Below the pieces are notes generated by a model. It worked only from the letters and a program-made list of their open reading frames with translations, made no database searches and was not told where the DNA came from. Shown piece after piece: positions 1 to 6,452 of a stretch of DNA of 24,896 nucleotides. The DNA is taken from positions 1 to 24,896 of the IMG/VR virus record IMGVR_UViG_3300021956_000075, one strand, 5' to 3'. Source of the DNA: a virus. A program made the translations under genes and the position numbers. Positions within the stretch are counted from its first letter, which is position 1; the number at the start of each line of letters is the position of its first letter.

Positions 1-56
1 TGACCTTGAGTCTTTGCTTGGTGTAATACCGATATAAATTCTGATGGTGTCGCCAT
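1..56 (-). CDS. Start of an unidentified gene, cut by the left window edge
   Basis: An ATG at 56-54 opens a reading frame with no stop to the window edge. It gives 18 residues beginning MATPSEFISVLHQAK. It follows the stop of the upstream HNH gene through the junction TAATATG, which recurs at several real gene boundaries in this window and makes this start believable. The fragment is too short to assign. Its place after a small membrane protein would fit a lysis or virion-associated enzyme, but that is only a guess from context. Confidence 0.55.
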   Translation of the reverse strand, partial: MATPSEFISVLHQAKTQG

Positions 57-57
57 A

Positions 58-516
58 TTATAATCCTTTGTAATTTTTTAGTTTTCTTTTATAATAATAT
101 TCCCTACCATATTTTCTTTGTGATTCTTTTTTTTCTTCAATAGTCATATAGTTTTTAGAATTTCTTTTATTTTTACTTTGTTCTTCAATTGATGCCCATT
201 TACAATTTTCAGGTGAATATGGTCCATTATTATCAATTCTTTCTATTGAATATTTTTCAGGTCTTGGTCCCATATCATTTATAAAATTTAAAAATCCCTG
301 ACCATTAGGTAACATCCATTTATCACAAACATATATTCCTCGTCCACCATAATATGGATATTTTTTATTATTAGGATTTGAACATCTATATTTCATTTCA
401 CGCCATACACTATATAATTTTGTATGACTTAATCCATGTTTATAGGCAGGATTTTTAATTCCTATTCTTTCTTTTAAATCTTTTCTCATATCACAAATAT
501 ACAAATTAAAGTCCAT
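58..516 (-). CDS. HNH endonuclease, second paralogue
   Basis: A 152-residue protein of the HNH/AP2-like endonuclease type common as free-standing mobile genes in phages. Visible motifs are an YGGRGI box (56-61), a conserved W (67), and the nuclease core around [18 protein letters not shown] (90-107), followed by [10 protein letters not shown]. The C-terminal tail (123-152) is Lys/Tyr-rich and probably helical. It lacks the N-terminal zinc-ribbon-like part of its paralogue at 763-1272. The start at 516 overlaps the preceding gene by 11 bases; the Met at residue 10 (489) would remove the overlap and is an equally good start. Family membership is clear; whether it is an active homing enzyme cannot be told. 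Confidence 0.85.
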   Translation of the reverse strand: MDFNLYICDMRKDLKERIGIKNPAYKHGLSHTKLYSVWREMKYRCSNPNNKKYPYYGGRGIYVCDKWMLPNGQGFLNFINDMGPRPEKYSIERIDNNGPYSPENCKWASIEEQSKNKRNSKNYMTIEEKKESQRKYGREYYYKRKLKNYKGL

Positions 517-766
517 TATATTTCTTCAACTTGCGATTTTCGTTCATTAAGTCTTCCACCTTCTTTTCAAGGTCTTGAACTTTTATGTTTAATTCATGTA
601 TTTCAGATTTTAAATCCTCAATAATTTTTACATATATCCCAATTGACAATTCAAGATTTTTAAGTACTTGATTGTCAGTCTCCGCATCGGTCTTTTTTTT
701 ACCAACAAACCATGCTGCGATTCCTGTTAATATATTTGATACGATTAAAATTAATTCTGTGTTCAT
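506..766 (-). CDS. Small membrane-anchored coiled-coil protein
   Basis: An 86-residue protein with one hydrophobic segment at the N-terminus (about residues 4-20), a basic stretch GKKK, then a long charged heptad-rich helix (about 29-80, with leucine, isoleucine and valine spacing typical of a coiled coil). There is no cleavable signal peptide. Its ATG overlaps the stop of the upstream HNH gene as ATGA, and its end overlaps the start of the downstream HNH gene. Similar small proteins sit near lysis or tail genes in Bacteroidota phages, so a holin- or spanin-like role is possible. Nothing in the sequence proves it, and I do not assign a function. Confidence 0.75.
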   Translation of the reverse strand: MNTELILIVSNILTGIAAWFVGKKKTDAETDNQVLKNLELSIGIYVKIIEDLKSEIHELNIKVQDLEKKVEDLMNENRKLKKYNGL

Positions 767-1272
767 ATTTTGTTTCTTCTATTATTTGCCTGTTCCTTTG
801 GTGTTGACCATTTACAGTTATCAGGTCCATAATTTTTATTCACATCTATCCTATCTATACTATAAAATTTATTAGGTTTTAAACCCATATCTTTTACAAA
901 ATTATTAAATCCTTCATCACCTAACCAAACATCTTCAACCTTTATTCCTCGTCCACCATATAGTGGATAATCTTTTCTATGTGTTTGGTAACATCTACGT
1001 TTCATATTATAGTATATTGACCATAATGGATGATAATAATTATTATGTTCTGTGTTTAAGTCACTAAATCTTTTTGATGCAACTTCAACATTATAACATC
1101 CACAACTTTTAATTTTCCCTGATTTAAGATGTTGTAACATTACAACCTTCTTATTTCCACATTCACATTCACACAAAAATATTCTTTGTGTTGATTTTAC
1201 ATATCTTATAGGTTCTAATTCTTCCACCAAAGTCAACCTATTATACTTTGGTTCTATTTGTTTGTTTCTCAT
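763..1272 (-). CDS. HNH endonuclease with zinc-ribbon-like N-terminus, first paralogue
   Basis: A 169-residue protein with two parts. Residues 33-60 hold a Cys cluster (CECECG at 34-39 and CGC at 57-59) resembling a zinc ribbon. Residues 80-168 hold the endonuclease-type module: YGGRGI (105-110), W116, SIDRID (138-143), NYGPDNCKW (147-155) and a final EQANNRRNK. The second half aligns well with the protein at 58-516. The stop overlaps the next gene's start as ATGA. Sitting after the head-tail adaptor gene, it is most likely a selfish free-standing nuclease gene placed between structural genes. Activity and target are unknown. Confidence 0.87.
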   Translation of the reverse strand: MRNKQIEPKYNRLTLVEELEPIRYVKSTQRIFLCECECGNKKVVMLQHLKSGKIKSCGCYNVEVASKRFSDLNTEHNNYYHPLWSIYYNMKRRCYQTHRKDYPLYGGRGIKVEDVWLGDEGFNNFVKDMGLKPNKFYSIDRIDVNKNYGPDNCKWSTPKEQANNRRNKI

Positions 1273-1324
1273 ATTAAAATATAAGAAACTTTTTTTAATT
1301 AATCAAGAACAATCATGACACATT

Positions 1325-1942
1325 TTAGTAACAATCGGCACATGGAGGGTTTTCATTCATTAATTCAGAATATTTATTGAATCCTTTATTAACATCTTTC
1401 ATACTATAACCTTTACGAGAAGTATGAGTTAAAGCAATACCATTTTGATATTTCTGACTTCTATCAGGAATCATACCGTCTCTTGTAGATTGAGTTACAT
1501 AATCAGGGAATACGTTTGCACCTTTACCGATTAATAGATAATCTTGTAAACGAGTCATATAAAAGTCTGCAGTTTGTTTCTGAATATTTCTAAGGTACTT
1601 AAATGTTTCCACAGATACTGGTTCTGCAGATTCCATAGTCCCTTGGACAATTGACCTGTTCATCGATCTGTACATTATTGCAGGCATAGCCCTGAAGTAT
1701 GCTTGTTGAATCAAATATGGTTGGATGTAATCATCCACCAAAGTCTTTTCTTGTGAATTGAATGTATTACCAGTTGATGATACTTGTGATAACAAATGAT
1801 TATAGAACTTAGTACCAATAATAGTTTGGAGGTCCAAATCTTGGGCTATCTGTACTTCAGCTTTAAGAACATCCATATCTACGTTTTTATTGATATTGGT
1901 AAAATTTTTCAGTTTTACCTCTGATATTAATAATACACCCAT
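1325..1942 (-). CDS. Head-tail adaptor (neck) protein
   Basis: A 205-residue, largely helical protein placed directly after the portal through the junction TAATATG. The N-terminal half shows the pattern of the adaptor family common in Bacteroidota phages and prophages (DUF6712-like, gp6-type connectors): ISEVKLKNFTNINKNVD, then DLDLQTIIGTKFYNHLL, then a helix with DDYIQPYLIQQAYFRAMP. These proteins bind the portal ring at the head-tail vertex. The C-terminus ends in PPCADCY. Assignment rests on family pattern and position; the name could be refined to head completion protein. Confidence 0.65.
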   Translation of the reverse strand: MGVLLISEVKLKNFTNINKNVDMDVLKAEVQIAQDLDLQTIIGTKFYNHLLSQVSSTGNTFNSQEKTLVDDYIQPYLIQQAYFRAMPAIMYRSMNRSIVQGTMESAEPVSVETFKYLRNIQKQTADFYMTRLQDYLLIGKGANVFPDYVTQSTRDGMIPDRSQKYQNGIALTHTSRKGYSMKDVNKGFNKYSELMNENPPCADCY

Positions 1943-1943
1943 A

Positions 1944-3098
1944 TTAAACTAATGTTGGAGTTACTGGTTTATCATCCACTGTTGGATTTTCTTTGACATC
2001 ACCTGTTAAGAATAGACTTAATGGTTTAATTTCAAATGTTGTTGGTTTTTCAAATTTAAGACTTACCAATTTATTAAAGACTGGAATCATCTGATTTTGA
2101 TATGGCATAATAACCATCTTACGGAAATATTCAGAATGTTCTGTAATCTCGTCAGCACCACCTAATTTACCTGCGGTTGCAATACCAAATAGTTCAGCAG
2201 AAGAAACTCTGTGGGCAGACAATATATTTCTTGTTATATCGTCATTTAAAGCTTGATAATAATTGTCGTTATCGTTACGAGGAATTTGAGTAATTTCAGG
2301 GGCCAATTCTTTACTTTCGTTGAAAGATATTACCGCCCTACCTGCGTTGTCAGAACCTGAATATTGTTCTTCTAACGCCCTTACTAATGTTCTTTGTTCT
2401 TCCTCGCCAGGAATTCCATTGTTATAATTTATCCAGAGGCTTGGAACCATTCCTGAACGTAAGTTATTCATGTGGAAATTCTTCATTTCAACATCAATTT
2501 CAATTGCGCGTTGACCTGCAGACCAGTCAGGAATTGGATAGTAAGACATCGAAGGAATATAATTCTTATAATAGTAAATCTGATGTGGGTCCTTTTCATT
2601 CATATTAAAGGCCTTGATTTCAACTGGTGGATATTTCTTAACATACTTCCAATCAGGACAGTAATAATAAGTTTCTACCTTGTCTTCATCATTTAATTTA
2701 CCACTACGTACTCTTGAAAAGTCTATATGATAGATTTCAGCAATACCTTTACCGTCTTTTGTTTTGATTATTTCTAACGCAAATCCACCAAATAACATAT
2801 AATCCAAAGCACATTTTCTCATTACCTCTTCAACATTTTCTGATGGATTAATCAAATTAACTGTGGCCATAGGATTGTTTAATGATACAACACCATCACC
2901 CATAATCTGATTTACTTTGGACATTATCACTGATTTATGGATTGCACAGTTGTCAAACAATTCAATAAAGTATTGAGGTAACAAATTGTTCTCACCATAA
3001 AACACATAAGGATATCGTAAAAGTACTTCTGAAAATACTGGAACTGACGCCTTATCAAATTTTATACTTCTGAATTGTGGTTTTAAATTCTCACTCAT
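1944..3098 (-). CDS. Portal protein
   Basis: A 384-residue protein with the features of PBSX/HK97-type portals: an N-terminal region FYGENNLLPQYFIELFDNC, a helix CAIHKSVIMSKVNQIMGDG, and a C-terminal clip and crown part containing LFGIATAGKLGGADEITEHSE followed by a helix leading to MIPVFNKLVSLKF. The portal forms the dodecameric ring through which terminase packs DNA and to which the neck attaches. It starts two bases after the stop of the 122-residue gene upstream and is followed by the adaptor gene. Length is at the short end for portals, but both ends look intact. Confidence 0.82.
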   Translation of the reverse strand: MSENLKPQFRSIKFDKASVPVFSEVLLRYPYVFYGENNLLPQYFIELFDNCAIHKSVIMSKVNQIMGDGVVSLNNPMATVNLINPSENVEEVMRKCALDYMLFGGFALEIIKTKDGKGIAEIYHIDFSRVRSGKLNDEDKVETYYYCPDWKYVKKYPPVEIKAFNMNEKDPHQIYYYKNYIPSMSYYPIPDWSAGQRAIEIDVEMKNFHMNNLRSGMVPSLWINYNNGIPGEEEQRTLVRALEEQYSGSDNAGRAVISFNESKELAPEITQIPRNDNDNYYQALNDDITRNILSAHRVSSAELFGIATAGKLGGADEITEHSEYFRKMVIMPYQNQMIPVFNKLVSLKFEKPTTFEIKPLSLFLTGDVKENPTVDDKPVTPTLV

Positions 3099-3100
3099 AA

Positions 3101-3469
3101 TTAATCTTGTATATAGATATAGTTTTCATTTACTTCGTTATTTGAAATATATTCTGTGAATGGATGACTTTCCTCCGTTCCTTCTAACACAACCATACCT
3201 GTGAATATTCTTTCTGTCCCGTCTCCGTAAATGATTAGTTGATATTGTCCCAAATAGTTTAAATCATCTGTCGTTAAATCTAATTTGATAGTACAATATC
3301 TGATGTTTTGAAAATACACTAAAGGATTGTTTAAATCAATAGTATAAGTTTTAGTTTCCTTACTCATAACATGGGTAAATTCCAACACATAAGTATTGAA
3401 TGTACTTCTTGAATTGTTATTAATATTAAGAACTAAAGTATTTTCTTGTGATTTTTCTAAGTATAACAT
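3101..3469 (-). CDS. Small beta-rich virion protein
   Basis: A 122-residue protein predicted from its residue pattern to be mainly beta strands: it starts MLYLEKSQENTLVLNINNNS, then has YVLEFTHVMSKETKTYTIDL, YLGQYQLIIYGDG, and TGMVVLEG. This looks like the small Ig- or BppU-like proteins found beside portal and capsid genes in many Bacteroidota phages. It could be a capsid decoration, a neck, or a tail accessory protein. It is the first gene after the terminator at 3523-3552 and is tightly coupled to the portal gene. I cannot choose among these roles. Confidence 0.6.
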   Translation of the reverse strand: MLYLEKSQENTLVLNINNNSRSTFNTYVLEFTHVMSKETKTYTIDLNNPLVYFQNIRYCTIKLDLTTDDLNYLGQYQLIIYGDGTERIFTGMVVLEGTEESHPFTEYISNNEVNENYIYIQD

Positions 3470-3522
3470 AATATTCTTCTATTCATAAATATATAATTTC
3501 TCGTTTTGAATTGGGATATAAT

Positions 3523-3552
3523 AAAAAAAGAGGGAATAATCCCTCTCTTTTT
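3523..3552 (-). terminator. Rho-independent terminator after the tail-tube-like gene
   Basis: Inverted repeat AGAGGGA (3529-3535), loop ATAA, TCCCTCT (3540-3546). Read on the minus strand, the hairpin is followed by seven T (3529-3523). On the plus strand it is followed by a shorter T5 run, so it may work weakly in both directions. It lies about 45 bases after the stop of the gene at 3597-4133 and separates it from the portal block. Confidence 0.85.
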
Positions 3553-3596
3553 CATTTAGATATATAAATTCAGTCCTTTTAAGACTTACGATTCTA

Positions 3597-4133
3597 TTAT
3601 CCAACGATAGAAGCACCCGTAAATACTGACGCTAAAGCACCTTCAATTACGTTTGCAGGTGAACTTTCCTGGCCTGAGAATTGTAACTCGAAGCCATTTC
3701 TATCACCGTATGCAGTACCTGTACCAGCAGAACCTCCACTTAAGTACATACCATTAACCTGACCCAATAAATATTGAACGTCATTTTGGTCAATTGCAAC
3801 AATCTGTAATTTATCGTTTTGACCTAAAACCTTTAACTGGTTTCTCTTATCTTGGTCGTATTTGTAAAGAATAGCGGTTAAAACTTGTTCCCAATAGATT
3901 GAACCATTTTCGAAGTTTTTAGTAGTATTTTGTGCTAAGCTTGAAGTATTTCTCTTCAACTCAAAGCCATATAAAGTTGTACCAGTTGTTGATGTTGCAC
4001 CTGTGATTGCACCATCAGCATCATAAGTGTATCCTGTTACAGAACCACCACCACCAACGATATATATTTTTTTAATACCACCAATTCCGTCTGAACAACC
4101 TAAAGCTACTCCTGAACTAATGAAACATGACAT
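3597..4133 (-). CDS. Probable tail tube (major tail) protein
   Basis: A 178-residue protein beginning MSCFISSGVALGCSDGIGGIKKIYIV. It has the pattern I know from a compact structural protein of Bacteroidota phages, often called tail tube: a short Cys-containing N-terminus, then FELKRNTSSLAQ, a conserved NGSIYWEQVLTAILYK strand-helix unit, DKRNQLKVL, LQIVAIDQNDVQYLLGQVNGMYLSGG, and GDRNGFELQFSGQE near the end. Such proteins stack as rings to form the tail lumen. It lies between the capsid and portal genes and is followed by a strong terminator, in keeping with a highly expressed product. A head role is the main alternative. Confidence 0.6.
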   Translation of the reverse strand: MSCFISSGVALGCSDGIGGIKKIYIVGGGGSVTGYTYDADGAITGATSTTGTTLYGFELKRNTSSLAQNTTKNFENGSIYWEQVLTAILYKYDQDKRNQLKVLGQNDKLQIVAIDQNDVQYLLGQVNGMYLSGGSAGTGTAYGDRNGFELQFSGQESSPANVIEGALASVFTGASIVG

Positions 4134-4167
4134 ATATGTATAATTTTTTTTTTAGTTTATTTTAAAA

Positions 4168-4198
4168 TTTGGTGGGACTTTCACCCACCAGTTTTTTG
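4168..4198. terminator. Strong hairpin between capsid and tail-tube-like genes
   Basis: Inverted repeat TGGTGGG (4170-4176), loop ACTTTCA, CCCACCA (4184-4190). On the plus strand it is followed by G and six T, which is the better terminator geometry. On the minus strand, the direction of the flanking genes, it is followed only by AAATTTTAAAAT. It may be a leaky terminator or RNA-stabilising hairpin after the capsid gene, or a block to antisense transcription. Confidence 0.5.
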
Positions 4199-4217
4199 TG
4201 TATAATACTTAATAAAA

Positions 4218-5180
4218 TTAAGCTAAGTTGTTAGTTGCAAAGTATGCAGTTGAACCGAAAGTTGCAATTGTAACTCCGTAGTTATAGTTCGCGCGGAATC
4301 TTAATTCATCGAAGTCAACACTATACCAAGCTTTTAACGCTTCATGGTCAGACAATAAGTCAAAACCTACAACCATATATTCTCTTGGTCCAATTACTAC
4401 TTGATTAGAACCATTCAAACCAATAGTAGGAACGATTTTAACGTTAGTGTTTGGATGAGTTGCTTCCATCATTGCAGTGATATCAGTACCACCTACGTAG
4501 TTTGCAAAGAAGTTTGCTCTGGTTAAAGCTTGTACATACAATCTGAAGTTTGCATAAGACATAAACACAACTAAATCTTCGCGACTCATTGCGTTGTCAT
4601 CTAATACGTTGATTAATTTATCAACTTCTGTGATTGGGTTACCTGCTTGACCATAAGTTGCAGATGAACTAAATGTTGTACCACTTGAGTTAGCAACACC
4701 AGTTGTACCAGTTGAAATTAAAGTTTTGAATCCGTTGAAACAAGAAGTACCAGTTGTTGACTGCCATAATTGTTGTTCAATTCTTTGTTGGATTTGTTTT
4801 ACTTTAAGATCCATTATTTGTTGTTCGAACGGTACCGTTTCAGATGTTTGACCTGGTGCCATTAACATTGATTGGTATGTATCATACAAATCTTTGTAAC
4901 ATAAAGCTTCGTTATACTTCTCAGGACAAGTTGTAATGTTAGTCTGAGAGAAAGTTGTTGTACCAGATGGGTCCCATCCACAAGTACCATCTTGGAAGTA
5001 TGCAGTTGAATTTAATAAGTTCAACGCTTGAGTTCCTTTGATACCTAAACGTACATTTACGTATTTTGGAGTTGTAGCACCAATTAACGCTTTTGAAAGT
5101 AATTCTCCTCCAACTTGATCAGTGTAACCACCAATACTTGATACGTTGTAAGAAAATTCTTGTTTTGACATAATTTTCAT
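4218..5180 (-). CDS. Major capsid protein
   Basis: A protein of 320 residues (317 if started at the Met at 5171) that follows the scaffold-like gene. The C-terminal half has the look of an HK97-fold shell protein: a helix with NFRLYVQALTRANFF, then NTNVKIVPTIGLNGSNQVVIGPREYMVVGFDLL, ending in a strand pair with AWYSVDFDELRFRANYNYGV. The N-terminal third includes PFEQQIMDLKVKQIQQRIEQQLW, a helix like the long spine region. The downstream start (MSKQEF) is preferred because its context AAAATTATGTCAAA is identical to that of the scaffold gene. Residues 9-21 resemble a peptide in the protease at 6451-8334. There are six cysteines, somewhat many for a phage shell protein. Confidence 0.83.
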   Translation of the reverse strand: MKIMSKQEFSYNVSSIGGYTDQVGGELLSKALIGATTPKYVNVRLGIKGTQALNLLNSTAYFQDGTCGWDPSGTTTFSQTNITTCPEKYNEALCYKDLYDTYQSMLMAPGQTSETVPFEQQIMDLKVKQIQQRIEQQLWQSTTGTSCFNGFKTLISTGTTGVANSSGTTFSSSATYGQAGNPITEVDKLINVLDDNAMSREDLVVFMSYANFRLYVQALTRANFFANYVGGTDITAMMEATHPNTNVKIVPTIGLNGSNQVVIGPREYMVVGFDLLSDHEALKAWYSVDFDELRFRANYNYGVTIATFGSTAYFATNNLA

Positions 5181-5196
5181 AATGTAATTTTTTTAA

Positions 5197-5988
5197 TTAT
5201 TTTAATGTTTTTCTTAATGACATAATGTTTGCAATTTTAGCATCAACATCATCAAGATTATTTAGTTTATTAAAGTTTTCAGTTTTACCGTCAGCCACTT
5301 TTCTTGCTGCAGGTTCTTTTTTGAATGAACTAAATTCACTGTTCAATTTAGACATTTGTTCTTCCATTTCAGACATTTTTTGTCCTACTTTGTGAATGAA
5401 ATCTTGAACTAATTGCATAAACTCAGCATCCATAGCGATGGATGGTTCTAAAGGTTTTTCAGCTTCTGGTGATTCAGGTACTTCACCGTCTTCAACATCG
5501 TCTACAACCTCTTCAATCTTAGCAATAATACCGTCCTTAGTTTCAATTTTAGTACCGTCTTCAAGTTCATGAACTCCATCTGGTGCAGGTATTTCAGCGT
5601 CGTCTTGAACAACAACAACTTTAGCACCTTCAACTAATGAATCTCCTTCAACTTTAACCACCGTACCATCTACTAATTTTGCATCTACAAAAATTTCTTT
5701 TACTGATTCAATTTTTCCGTCTTTCACTTCAATTTCAAAGTGTTCAACTAAACTGAATTTTCCGTCTTCCAAAGCCACTTGTTCAAAAGCTTCGTTAATC
5801 TTAAAAATAGAATTACCAGCTTCTAACTTTGCAGTTTGAAGAATGGTATTATCCTGTAATTTAAAAGAATGTAAAGGGGTTTCTTCAGTCAAAAATCCAA
5901 ATTGAGTCATCAATTTCTTAATTTCAGATATTGCGTTTTTAGAATTTGACATAATTTTGATTAAATTTTTATTTTTATTTCTATACAT
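5197..5988 (-). CDS. Probable capsid scaffold protein
   Basis: A 263-residue acidic protein directly upstream of the capsid gene. The first two thirds contain short repeats of the kind DGTVVKVEG, DGTKIETKDGIIAKIEEV, alternating strands and turns. A very acidic linker (VDDVEDGEVPESPEAE) follows, then a coiled-coil helix around residues 190-230 (FIHKVGQKMSEMEEQMSKL), and a basic C-terminus ending in IMSLRKTLK. Acidic linkers, a coiled coil and a basic capsid-binding tail are typical of scaffolds. The true start is probably the second Met (MSNSKN, 5952), whose context AAAATTATGTCAAA matches the capsid gene; this would make it 251 residues. The first Met sits in an AT-rich leader. Confidence 0.65.
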   Translation of the reverse strand: MYRNKNKNLIKIMSNSKNAISEIKKLMTQFGFLTEETPLHSFKLQDNTILQTAKLEAGNSIFKINEAFEQVALEDGKFSLVEHFEIEVKDGKIESVKEIFVDAKLVDGTVVKVEGDSLVEGAKVVVVQDDAEIPAPDGVHELEDGTKIETKDGIIAKIEEVVDDVEDGEVPESPEAEKPLEPSIAMDAEFMQLVQDFIHKVGQKMSEMEEQMSKLNSEFSSFKKEPAARKVADGKTENFNKLNNLDDVDAKIANIMSLRKTLK

Positions 5989-6056
5989 AAATATAATTAT
6001 ATATGATTATTGCCAATCCTACCCAAAATAATGTGGATAACTTTTTTTAAAAAAAA

Positions 6057-6088
6057 TTTGGTGGTTTGAAATATTCTTTGTAACTTTG
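6057..6088 (+). promoter_or_regulatory. Bacteroidota-type promoter for the plus-strand gene
   Basis: TTTG at 6057-6060 and TAACTTTG at 6081-6088 are separated by 20 bases. This is an exact match to the Bacteroidota primary sigma consensus (TTTG, 19-21 bases, TAnnTTTG). Transcription would start near 6094-6096, about 35 bases before the ATG at 6131. It points at the only plus-strand gene in the window and supports a Bacteroidota host. Confidence 0.82.
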
Positions 6089-6130
6089 TGGAAACAAATC
6101 GGTGGACAGCGTATCTGAACAAAAACAGTT

Positions 6131-6421
6131 ATGACGATTAAAACATTTAAAAAGAATTATGATGTAGCACTTTTAAAACTTGAAGCTACAAAAAATGAAG
6201 TTGTTATTAAAGTATTAGTAACAGAAAAAAGTACAGGTAGATATGATACTTTTGGTTGGACACCTGATTGTTATGGTGCCGAACCATATTGTAGTACTTT
6301 TGGTGAAGATATGGATATGATTGTAATGGATTATATGAGAGATGAAATATGGATGAAATTACCTTGTCTAACCGCATCTGAAAGAGAGTTAGATATGGTT
6401 AAAAAATTTGAATTTATTTAA
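6131..6421 (+). CDS. Unknown 96-residue protein in a stand-alone plus-strand cassette (moron-like)
   Basis: A 96-residue protein, the only plus-strand gene here, with a consensus promoter just upstream and a strong terminator right after its stop. There is no membrane segment or signal peptide, so it is probably cytoplasmic. It is acidic in its second half (GEDMDMIVMDYMRDEIW) with an aromatic, Cys-containing middle (GWTPDCYGAEPYC). I do not recognise the family. An independently transcribed gene wedged between the protease and scaffold genes, facing against them, is the classical mark of a moron: a gene expressed outside the structural programme that often acts on the host or rival phages. 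That role is inferred from layout only. Confidence 0.8.
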   Translation: MTIKTFKKNYDVALLKLEATKNEVVIKVLVTEKSTGRYDTFGWTPDCYGAEPYCSTFGEDMDMIVMDYMRDEIWMKLPCLTASERELDMVKKFEFI

Positions 6422-6424
6422 ATT

Positions 6425-6452
6425 AAAGGGGTCCCATTTGGGACCCTTTTTT
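6425..6452 (+). terminator. Strong terminator between convergent genes
   Basis: Inverted repeat GGGTCCC (6429-6435), loop ATTT, GGGACCC (6440-6446), extended by a G-T and A-T pairs, followed on the plus strand by six T (6447-6452). It begins four bases after the plus-strand gene's stop and touches the stop of the minus-strand protease gene. It most likely ends both transcripts, though the minus-strand tail is poorer in T. Confidence 0.88.

Noticed and set aside
5983-6060. Possible minus-strand promoter for scaffold and capsid (TTG-N18-TATATTTA, or TAGGATTG)
   Set aside because: Each candidate has a mismatch in the TAnnTTTG box and no good -33 TTTG at proper spacing. A promoter is expected here, since a terminator lies upstream, but none is convincing.
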